From Sanguinoderma infundibulare (taxonomy: Eukaryota; Basidiomycota; Agaricomycetes; Polyporales; Polyporaceae), in contig JAVLRN010000004.1 in the NCBI GenBank assembly GCA_032821775.1, positions 2,108,001 through 2,172,000 of the forward strand: a stretch of DNA of 64,000 nucleotides. Reading direction: 5' to 3'. Below, piece by piece: positions 11,408 through 19,895 of the stretch. The position numbers were made by a program, and so were the translations under genes. Positions within the stretch are counted from its first letter, which is position 1. Each line of letters opens with the position of its first letter. The notes under the pieces were generated by a model that had not been told where the DNA came from, made no database searches, and was given only the letters and a program-made list of their open reading frames with translations.

Positions 11408-11547
11408 CATCAGCAAAAAAGCGCGAGGAATGGAAGGGTAGGCAATTAATCCATACCTTTGCCTGGGGTATGGATACCCCAGCCCGGCCCGGGAATTGTA
11501 TGGATTGATTGCCGTACCCTTCCATTCCTCGCGCTTTTTTGCTGATG
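11408..11547. repeat. 140-bp near-perfect hairpin (foldback/MITE-like)
   Basis: The left arm begins CATCAGCAAAAAAGCGCGAG and the right arm ends with its exact reverse complement. The arms pair for about 48 bp with one indel and one mismatch. The roughly 43-bp centre holds a second small palindrome (GGGGTATGGATACCCC). No obvious target-site duplication beyond 1-2 bp. Confidence 0.8.
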
Positions 11548-12288
11548 GAGTACGCGCGTACAATCCGTGAGCGCAACCTGTGCTATAGTCAGAAGAAATC
11601 AACAGGAAACAAAACTGTTGTTGCGTTCGGTCCTGACATCATATCTTCTGATGCGGCGTGATATAAAAATTCAAATATTCGACACGCTTGTACTCTATGT
11701 TTAGCTTCGGGAATCAGTACGTGAATGGGCACAAGTACACCGCAAGATGACGGCTGGCCGTAAAGTGGCTGGAGCGCGCATGTGGCCCAGCGGCGCGGAC
11801 CAGCTGTCCTCCGCTCGAGCACTGGCTGGCCCACGGATAAGCCCCTGGAATTGTTCCAAGCTGGTTCCAGCCCTGACGGATCCCAGCCATTGTGTTTGTC
11901 CGGTTTCCGCTCAAAGTTCCGGGCGCGTCCCAGCGTCCCGACCACAAGTCTATTGTTTCGTGTCGCCCTCCCGCTTTCATTGGGCGGCGCTGCCACTGTT
12001 CGGCTGGTCCATCATGCTCATCTTAGCCACCACTGTGGCGGGCTTCCGCCCTGTTTATCAGCTGTCTGTACCATGTATGCTCACGTAAATTTTGCCTGTC
12101 CAGCCACCTATCCATCCAGACCATTTCTTGGTTGGCGACCATTTGACGTCGCACATCATGCATCAGGCAGGAGAGGAAATAGCAGACTCTCACATAGATA
12201 CAGTGTTGTGATATGATTTTCTGGGCGCCACTCGTGAGAAGGTGGCTGTGTTTTCTGGCGCTTATGCCCGGCAAGTGGGAGACGCCTA
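11548..12288. other. spacer with no recognised gene
   Basis: Several overlapping ORFs on both strands without recognisable domains. AT-rich patches and no clear promoter. Ends at the TA dinucleotide (12287-12288) flanking the next element. Confidence 0.5.
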
Positions 12289-13093
12289 CAGTGCTTTGCA
12301 TAATTCCGTGAACACGCCGAAAATTCTTTCAGCGCCTATTCTCTGATGTCACGGTCACTGCTCTACTGAACGCCTCAGGCCCTCGAGAGCGCACCCCTCG
12401 CCCCCGAATTCCTGTAGTCTCTTTCAATCAGATATTGCCCAATAAATGTGAAGAAATATGACGTTGCTTGCCTCATAGGCTCTGACCCGCTTTGACAATG
12501 CCCGAAACGTGCATCCTCCATCTATCCCCCGGGCCGCGCGTCCCCATCCTGCAGAGGCGACGTCAGCAAATTTTGATATAATGGAAACTAAATCAGGGGC
12601 TCCACGATGAGCAGGTGCCCTCATGGGCGCTGGTGATACAAGTCTGAACGGAGCGCTCCAAATTCTTCAAGTTCTTCCTGCACTTGACCAGATCCACTTT
12701 GTGCTCAGCCCCTACAACGCGCCTCTTGACGCGCGACTAGTCCTCGAGTGTCCCTTGTCATGCGCGTGTTCGCGCAGAGCGTGGTCGACCACGGCACACC
12801 CTCGACTGGTCGAAACCTCGACAACACGCTAAGAGTTCTGTGCACGTCATAGTCGTTCCGCGCGGGAAGAGGAATGGGCTCGATTGAACATTTGTACCTT
12901 GCTCTTCGCCCTCATGCTTCCTCCTGGGGCTCGCGCACAGTTTTCTGGGGAGCGCGAGTGTGCTTCCTCGCCCGCGTCCTGTGACGGCGGATACTGTCAC
13001 ATCAGCCGCTGGTGACTGATACCTACTAAATATGGGGTATTAGACGCCTGGCGAAAAAAAAATGGCGTGTTCACGGAATTATGCAAAGCGCTG
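12289..13093. mobile_element. non-autonomous TIR element, TA-flanked (pogo/Tc1-mariner-like)
   Basis: Inverted termini of about 30 bp: the left end starts CAGTGCTTTGCATAATTCCG and the right end is its reverse complement with one mismatch (CAGCGC...). Both ends are bordered by TA (12287-12288 and 13094-13095), the target duplication typical of Tc1/mariner/pogo elements, whose termini often begin CAGT. At 805 bp with no transposase-like ORF it is a non-autonomous copy. Superfamily inferred only from TA and terminus. Confidence 0.75.
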
Positions 13094-13095
13094 TA

Positions 13096-13844
13096 ATAGG
13101 CATCGAACTTGCAAGTGTCGTTGTATACGGCTCGACTGCGGTGATAAGGCGCAGTCCCGTCAGTCGTGTAGCTCACATTCCAGGTGCTGGATGGCATCCT
13201 GGAAGGTTTCAATCACGTACCAATGTTATTCATCGTTCATTTTGAATCTCCTACGTAGTCCTACTGAGATGCACAAATACAGGCCTGACACGCGACCTGC
13301 TCACGCGTCGCGCGATTCCTAGAGTCCTGGGGATTAGTGATGTCAGTGTAGAGGGGGATACGAAAGGGCTAGAAAATGCTCGCTTCACGCGCAGCAGAGT
13401 CTGAGTCGTCGACGCTACCGTACAGCAACTTCAACTTGTCGATGTCTGGATTCTCGAGTGCTTTTCGTGTGAGAGCTGGCAAAGCCGAGTAGTGTCTCCG
13501 CCTGTCCCCGTTGCAGGGAAGGACAGTCACGATTCTCACGATCTGCTGACCGAGTCACGCCGCCGCGAATCCTCAGCGAGCGCTCGGTAACTATTGTCGC
13601 AGAGCCCACTCCGAGCCGCCGCCGTGATGGTCTACAGTGCCCAACCCAATGCCGTTGTAGCGCCATTTTTCCACTAACTCCACACCTTAGGCCCTGTCGT
13701 TGGATGCCGCTCGCTCAGCGGAGGAAAGGTATGTAAAGCGTGGAAGAAAGCCCCAGTGGAAGACGTTGGCAGCCTTCGTCACTGCTGAGAGTAGTTAGTG
13801 AGTTGTGAAGGTCCTTCGCCTCCTCTTAGCTACAGACTCATGAT
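13096..13844. other. spacer with no recognised gene
   Basis: No conserved coding signal. The 100 bp before 13845 could be promoter-like but has no good TATA box. Confidence 0.45.
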
Positions 13845-14320
13845 ATGGTATTCGGCATGTTGCGCCTTAATAAGAGCATAGGTCGGACATTGTCAATGGC
13901 CACGTCTCCTCCCGTTCCCTCGTTCGCAAACCGCCAGCAGTACATTATTGTAGGACCGAACGGGGCCTTTGCTTCGATCACAACAGGCTTTCTGAAGGGC
14001 GATGGGGACCAGGAGCATATTCGAAGGTGCTGCTCGTTGCTCAAGGATCTCAGACTAGTGACGATTGAAGGCTTCTCAGCCTCCGGATTCGAGGGGCCTT
14101 ATTGGAAGGGCACTGTCGTGTTTTTGGATCAAAGCATGCTAGTGAGTCCGTCACGACTATCATATGGTTTTGCATATTTCGACATCACTCGCCCCAGCTG
14201 GCGCTCCCCTCGATATCTAAACGTGGACCACATTCCAGAGGAACAAAGCTGCACTTGGCTCCCTCGCAATGCCTTACACCCTGCAGCTTCTCCTGCCCGC
14301 GCGACAGCGCAAAGGTGTGA
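13845..14320 (+). CDS. hypothetical protein, two-exon model
   Basis: Not recognised. Exon 1 at 13845-14141 encodes a continuous segment (ANRQQYIIVGPNGAFASITT, HIRRCCSLLKDLRLVTIEGF). It ends at a good donor, GTGAGT; the intron 14142-14197 (56 nt) ends CCCCAG. Exon 2 at 14198-14320 finishes with TGA, total 139 aa. No signal peptide or domain. The second exon looks low in conservation potential, so the model may be a fragment of a broken gene. Treat as tentative. Confidence 0.35.
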
Positions 14321-15279
14321 GGTTAAATGCCCGCCTTTGCTCGAACCATCGCCATGAGTGCTTCTACACAAGCACTGGGCTCCGCGCGACAGGTGCCACC
14401 CCGGTGAATCCGATCAAGCAAGCACTCCAAGTTCACCTAAAGTGCGGCCCGAAACCCTATGCATCGCGACGTCTTGGGAAACGGAGATCGTATACCTTCA
14501 TTGGTGAACAACTCCGACACTTTGGCTGACTACCCACTCGTGCTTCCCCGGCGTATCTGCGCCGTTATCGGGCTCAGCCACAGGTTTGTGGCGATCAGTT
14601 CTTTGCCCGCCTGACGCCAGCCTAAACATTGACTATAGACTCGGAACTTGCTACTCTCCCACAAACCGCTCGCGCAATTCATGGTCGCTGTCGTTGACGA
14701 GCTCGAACGTGGGGAACTTGGCTGGCGGGGAAGTCCTGGACGGGCTCCGCGTTGACGAGGAGCGCGTCTCGTCTCCACTGGTCAGCTGTGCAGGCCTTTG
14801 TGCGTGTTTCTGCCTTGCGCCCTGCTTGATCTCGATCAGAACGCTGACATTCACCCCGGTTGTGCTGCCAGGCTGTCTATAACTCGACACGACACTCTAC
14901 GACTGGACACCAACTCGATGTCCGCGTTCTTGTGCGACGTGGGTGCCTTCTCGGCATGCCCCGCAGACACTTGGCGAGAAGATTGCGGCTGACTTGAACT
15001 TGTGGTACGCTGACGCCGGATCGCGGAGGGCGAAGGACGCGGAGAAGGGGACGCAGCGCTTTGCCCGAACCTAGAGCCTTTTGGAGTTCTGTAAGTTGGA
15101 TATGTCGCGTGCGGCGATGGATGGGCTGGGGGCGCAGCCAGGAAGCTCCATGGCGATCTTCATCTTTGACTGTAGGCGCCCTGACCAGTAGCCGTACTAC
15201 GGTGATGAATGGATGGACGGGCGGGTAGGACAGGAAAAGCCGCTGTGTTTGGCGGACGGAGACTTTGAAGCTTCAGCCA
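14321..15279. other. spacer, no supported gene
   Basis: Overlapping ORFs on both strands around 14586-14890 have GC-rich third positions in places but no recognisable product. Might hold exon remnants. Confidence 0.4.
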
Positions 15280-16215
15280 TGATGCTGCGTAGTAAGTCCG
15301 TCGGCTCCATCCCATACATGCAGGCCGTTGATATAGCGCGTTGATTCCACCGGGATGTTATGCATGTCATGCATTGCTCCGGAAACTCTCGGGCTTGAAG
15401 ACGGTCGCCATTCTTGTTCGGTTCCTTGGGATGAAGATCGACGATCGCCGATCCTCGAACCACAGCGGCTGCTTGAAAAGACCATAAACTCGTCACATCG
15501 TCAGCCACAGCTCGCCGCACATGTGAAAGGCCGGTAACCAAGAATAGCCCACCGTGAGCGACGACGTCAGCCTCGGGCCCGGCGAGAGGGATAAGAACCC
15601 GTCCAGGGCGCAGACTTCTCCTCGCGAAACACTACCACTAGCACGCCGCTACACCTTCCGCCCAGCGCGACCACCATGAAGCGCTACCTTTTCCATCCTA
15701 CTCGTCCTCCAAACACTATCATCTCGGGTTCGGATCGTGGCTCGCGCCTCCACGGTCCATATGCCCTCCGGCGCATCCGCCGCCGCCTTTGGCGGAACCA
15801 TCACCAACGACGTCCACCTTCGTGCGTCCGCAAGGTCCTCAACAGCACCTGATTCAAGGATCGCTCTCGAGGTGAGCATGTGCATGCCAACAACTGCAGA
15901 TCTGTGGTATCTGACGATGGCTGCTGCAGAACCTGTGTCGACGCCGCCGCTTCGTCACCTCGTGCGCGCGCCCCTGGGTGCGGTCGACGGGAAACGATGC
16001 GCCCTTCTTCTGTGTTTGTCTTCAGGAGGAGAAGGATTGGGTGGTCAATGGCGTGTTCGCCATGGGTCGTTGGAGATCGGGGCGGAACGTTTCTTGTATC
16101 CGTTCATGCGGTATCCCTTCTCTTTGCTGTGTGTCCCCCGATAAATCATAAAACTCCTGCTGTCATCCAGCACTCTCATAACGTTTTGTTTGGTGGGAGT
16201 ACAATGAATCGGAAT
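15280..16215 (+). repeat. left arm of a roughly 1-kb inverted duplication
   Basis: Matches 18880-19895 in reverse orientation. Shared landmarks are GATGCTGCGTAGTA near 15284, GACGATCGCCGATC near 15440, GGGATAAGAACCCGTCC near 15588, the presumptive gene start at 15676 and ATCCAGCACTCTCA near 16167. The arms differ by substitutions and small indels. Confidence 0.8.
15676..16151 (+). pseudogene. duplicated small secreted-protein-like gene, copy 1, frame broken near the start
   Basis: The leader is GATAAGAA plus a CT-rich tract, and the ATG is at 15676. Two codons later the frame that stays open (from 15680) is offset by one base. That frame reads a hydrophobic stretch resembling a signal peptide (ATFSILLVLQTLSSRV), then ARASTVHMPSGASAAAFGG. 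It runs to a GTGAGC donor at 15872; the intron ends CTGCAG at 15929. Exon 2 (15930-16151) contains CARPWVRSTGNDAPFFCVCL and ends TAA. The one-base offset also exists in the other copy, so either the true start is different or both derive from an already broken gene. Product unrecognised. Confidence 0.35.
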
Positions 16216-16679
16216 GTGTCCCTTGAACCAGTATCTTCGTGCGCGCGGACCACGAGAGGAGCTTGCGCATATGCATCTATTCGTACAGAGGTATGTTACT
16301 ACTACACTGACCATCAGCAAAAGCGTAACCTGCAAGGTCATGGTAGGCGCTAAGGGGCTACGTAGGGTTTCGCAGGATCCGACCATGAACTGTAAGACTC
16401 TGTGAGCCGTCTACACACTCACTTGCAAGTGGGCGGTATATTATACCGAGCCCACTTGCAAGTGCGCGGAGACGCCCAGCCCACTTGCAAGTGCGCAGAC
16501 ACGCCCAGGCCCCCCGCCGCGTGACCCCCCCCTCCTCCGCCGCGTGACCCCTCCCTCCCCCGCCCGCGTTCACCCCCTCCCCCTATTACCTCCCTCCGAA
16601 CCTCCCTAGACAGGTTCTTGGACACCGCGCCATCCGGTAGTACTTGTGCGGCGGTGTAATGTAGTATACAGAAATTGTC

Positions 16680-16764
16680 AAAAATATATGCATGGACCGT
16701 GCTCGAACCCAGTGACTCACACGCGCTTCCGGACGGCTGCCAGTACCATTTGGCCATGAGACCT
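16680..16764 (-). other. tRNA-like Pol III promoter unit (left, outward)
   Basis: On the minus strand: A-box-like TGGCCAAATGG (16746-16756), B-box GGTTCGAGCAC (16699-16709) with starts 47 nt apart, then a TTTTT run at 16680-16684. The GCC/GGC D-stem can pair, but the T-arm pairs poorly, so it is a degenerate tRNA-like sequence rather than a tRNA gene. Confidence 0.6.
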
Positions 16765-17034
16765 TGTTAATATGAGGGGGAGGAGAAAATACATTCAGTA
16801 ATACTCGTGCTCCTCATGGCAACGCGACCGCCCTGATGCAAGTGACCCCCGCAGATGCAAGTGACCCCGCAGATGCAAGTGACCCCCACGCGCCCGCGCT
16901 GATGCAAGTGACCCCCACGCGCCCGCACTGATGCAAGCGTCCTCGCGCGCCCGCCCAAGGGGGACACTTGCATCAGCGCGGGCGCGCAGGGATCTCTTGC
17001 ACGTCTTACTGAATCTAGTACTTTTTGATAGCAA

Positions 17035-17121
17035 AGTTGTATGGCTGAATGGTATTAACAGTTATCTTGGTGAAACTCCACTGAGTCCTTTGGTTCGAGT
17101 ACGATGCAGGCATATAGTTTT
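17035..17121 (+). other. tRNA-like Pol III promoter unit (right, outward)
   Basis: A-box-like TGGCTGAATGG (17042-17052), B-box GGTTCGAGTAC (17092-17102), 50 nt apart, then TTTT at 17118-17121. Mirror partner of the left unit. Confidence 0.6.
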
Positions 17122-17384
17122 GACAATTTCTTCATACCATTCTACACAGACGTCCAAGCATGCTACGCAATGGTGCTGTGTCAAAAAACTATCTACGGAG
17201 GTCCGGAGGGAGGTAATAGGGGGAAGGGGGGCGAACGCGGGCGGGCGAGGGAGGGGTCACGCGGCGGAGGGGCTGGGCATGTCTGCGCACTTGCAAGTGG
17301 GCTGGGCGTCTCCGCACACTTGCAAGTGGGCTCGGTATAATATACCGCCCACTTGCAAGTGAGTGTGTAGACTCTACACTCTGT

Positions 17385-18081
17385 AGGAATTAGCCGTGAA
17401 CGATGAAGTCCGGCAGGGGACGGGCGTGTACGATAAATCAATGTCGAGTGCTGTAATGCTGCCAACGGGTGCTAGAAATGATTCCAGGGCATTGTAGGTG
17501 TTTCTACGGATACCGTAAATCACTGCAAAGTGATGCAATTCATCCTCGGCATGCGGCCAATTATTGCAGAGCAATACGGCAGGTATAGCCCAGGAGAAAT
17601 CCTTCGCAGATATTCAGTGCGGTAGGACCCGGGCGCACAAGAGAGATATCAAAGAGAACGCGCTGTAGTTGCTGTATAGTGGGCTCCCTGGCAGGCATTG
17701 CTCTGGTACTCGCCCACGGCCGTACACTACCATACGCAGGGGGACTACTGTACTCCTCTACAATATCTCCCCATCAGTCCTACATGGTGCTACAATATCT
17801 CCCATTGGTCCTACATGGCACTATACGGCCCGCGCACCTATCCGACAGGCCACTACAGTATCTCCCCCGACTCCGGCGAAATCCTACAGGGCCCTAGAGC
17901 ACGTTCAGCTATAAACTGTAGGGTATCGGCGTGTCCGCCGGAAGGCTGCAGAGCCAGAAGCTGAATTGCATCATACAGTGAGGCACCTACGAACCACTAC
18001 GACGTCTACAGAGCTATATGGATTATTACAGGTCTTTGTAAACCTCAAACCCGGTTTGCTGATGTGCTAAACGTACAGCAT
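17385..18081. other. spacer with a short tandem repeat
   Basis: Contains two adjacent copies of a roughly 32-bp unit with the core CTACAATATCTCCC (17758-17789 and 17790-17820), plus weaker flanking copies. No gene seen. Confidence 0.55.
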
Positions 18082-18651
18082 TCACGACCCTCTGGAGTAG
18101 TCGTCGCCAGTGGCGTGCTTGTCCGCCGACTGTGCCGCGTTCGACGCCATGGTCGCCGCACCCGACGCGGCGTTGGCCGCGGTCTCATATGCGCCCTGCG
18201 CCATCCCACCGCTGCCGGCCCGGCGCGTTGCGCCAGCGCCAGCGCCGCCCGAGCGTTCGCCCAGCCGTCATCCACAACCCAACTATCAGCAATGGCACTG
18301 CATGCGAGGGTGTGGCCGGTAACCAGAGCGCACCGTTATTCGAAGCTCGTCTTACGGGCCGATATGCGTCAACTCGATGATGCCCGGCCGGCCTTCTACG
18401 ACACCAAGGGCTTGCTTCAAGTTCCGCGCGGCGGTCGTGTCTCCAGCAAAGTTCTTTGCCCATCCCGCACCCCGGGTGGCGGAGGTGGGGTCGTCGACCT
18501 GAACGTTATGCCGTTGGCGTGCAGCATCACATGTAGAACCATTCCATGACAGGCTACGAAGGTTGGCTTTGGAGGATGGATGGGGATTGGCGACGCTGGG
18601 GTAGAGGTCGACGCTTTTCTTGCTGTCGAGAGCTGTATCGTTGAGGGACAT
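18082..18651 (-). CDS. hypothetical protein with Ala-rich, LEA-like C-terminus (two-exon model)
   Basis: Start at 18651 (MSLNDTALDSKKSVDLYPSV), about 85 bp downstream of a minus-strand TATATAAG. Exon 1 is 18356-18651 and ends at a GTAAGA donor. The acceptor at 18212 joins exon 2 (18082-18211) in frame, giving 141 aa. The tail, AQGAYETAANAASGAATMAS followed by NAAQSADKHATGDDY, is Ala/Asp/Lys-rich and amphipathic like stress-related LEA-type proteins. The intron would be about 144 nt, long for this genome, so the splice choice is uncertain. The gene lies between the arms of the inverted duplication. Family not identified. Confidence 0.4.
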
Positions 18652-18735
18652 TATAAGGGAAAGTAGGGGGTCGATTCCTGGAGAGCAGTGATCAGACGGA
18701 CTGGTTGAAAAGGCGAGTATTGGGCTCTCGAGGCG

Positions 18736-18743
18736 CTTATATA
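18736..18743 (-). promoter_or_regulatory. TATA box (TATATAAG)
   Basis: Minus-strand TATATAAG about 85 bp upstream of the start at 18651. Confidence 0.5.
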
Positions 18744-18949
18744 TGCGTACTCTGCGCATGCCGTCTGCAAAGTGGGGAGCGCGAGACATGCTATGGGAGG
18801 AGTACATTCGGTCACTTGACTGAAGACATGCGGAGGGCCTGCGGGTTGACGACTCCATGGAGATGGAGCGACTCTGGTTCCTTGTAGTCCCTACAAAAGG
18901 CATTTTGTGAGAGTGCTGGATGACAGCATGGGTTTTATGAATTAAGGCG

Positions 18950-19414
18950 CGTGAAAGATACAGAGGTGGAAACGGATACCACAGAAACGGATACAAGAAA
19001 GATTCCGCCCCGATCTCCAACGACCCGTGGCGAACACGCCATTGACCAACTAATCTTTCTCCGCCTGAAGACAAACACAGAAGAAGAAGGGCGCATCGCT
19101 TCCCGTCGACCACACCCAGGGGCGCGCGCACGAGGTGACGAAGCGGGGGCGTCGCAGGCTCTGCAGCAGCCATTGTCAGATACCACAGATCTGCAGTTGT
19201 TGGCATGCACATGCTCACCTCGAGAGCGATCCTTGAATCAGGTGCTGTTGAGGACCTTGCGGACGCACGAAGGTGGACGTCGTTGGTGATGGTTCCGCCA
19301 AAGGCGGCGGCGGATGCGCCGGAGGGCATATGGACCGTGGAGGCGCGAGCCACGATCCGAACCCGAGATGATAGTGCTTGGAGGACGAGTAGGATGGAAG
19401 AGGTAGCGCTTCAT
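18950..19414 (-). pseudogene. duplicated small secreted-protein-like gene, copy 2
   Basis: Minus-strand counterpart of 15676-16151 with its ATG at 19414. It shares the same early one-base offset, the same intron ends and closely similar exon 2. Relative to copy 1, exon 2 has a 3-nt deletion and a 3-nt insertion (an additional Phe codon), and a TAG replaces the codon after EKD. The multiples of three hint at past coding constraint, while the stop marks this copy as broken in that frame. Product unrecognised. Confidence 0.35.
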
Positions 19415-19597
19415 GGTGGTCGCGCTGGGTGGAAGATGTAGCGGCGTGCTAGTGGTGGTGTTTGAGGAGAAGTCTGCGCCCTGGACGGGTTCTTATCCCT
19501 CTCGCCGGGTCCGAGGCTGACGTCGTCGCTCACGGCGGACTATTCTTGGTTGCCGGTCCTTCACATGTGCGGCGAGCTGGAGTGGCTGACGATGTGA

Positions 19598-19682
19598 CGC
19601 GAGGGTGTGAGGCTTACTGCATGCGAGATTGTGAGTACTGCACGCGAGAATGTGAGAAGGACTGCACCCGAGTTTGTGACCC
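19598..19682. repeat. degenerate tandem repeat encoding Cys-rich units
   Basis: About four copies of a roughly 20-24-bp unit of the form GCGAG..TGTGAG...CTGCA. Present only in the right arm of the duplication. Confidence 0.55.
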
Positions 19683-19895
19683 TTTAGCCAGCCACTGTGG
19701 TTTGACGATCACCGATCGCCGATCTTGGCCAACGAAGCGAACAAGAATGGCGGCCTGCTTCAAGCCCCAGACCCAGTTTCAACCGAAGCACGACATACAT
19801 CGACAGCCGACCGTCCAACCCTGTGGAATCATTACAGTTTGTCACCGACCTGTGTATGCGGGATAGGGACGAGCGATCTACTACGCAGCATCGTG

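Larger units (their letters stand above)
16404..17377. mobile_element. TIR element carrying two tRNA-like units, copy 1 (974 bp)
   Basis: Flanked by the 7-bp direct repeat ACTCTGT (16397-16403 and 17378-17384). It starts GAGCCGTCTACACA and ends TGTGTAGACTCTAC. Long inverted arms contain palindromic CACTTGCAAGTG motifs around a TATATTATACCG core (16416-16500 and 17283-17360) and then GC-rich tracts. The arms continue inward through a shared TTTTGACAATTTCT next to a tRNA-like unit on each side. The centre (16835-16990) has several direct and inverted GATGCAAGTGACCCC repeats. No transposase. Same architecture as 43219-44163. Confidence 0.88.
18880..19895 (-). repeat. right arm of the inverted duplication
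   Basis: Reverse-orientation counterpart of 15280-16215. Carries an extra Cys-codon minisatellite at about 19598-19682 that the other arm lacks. Confidence 0.8.

Noticed and set aside
13110..13122. CTTGCAAGTG-type motif near 13110 as a third copy of the tRNA-like element
   Set aside because: No terminal motif, core or boxes nearby; a chance occurrence.
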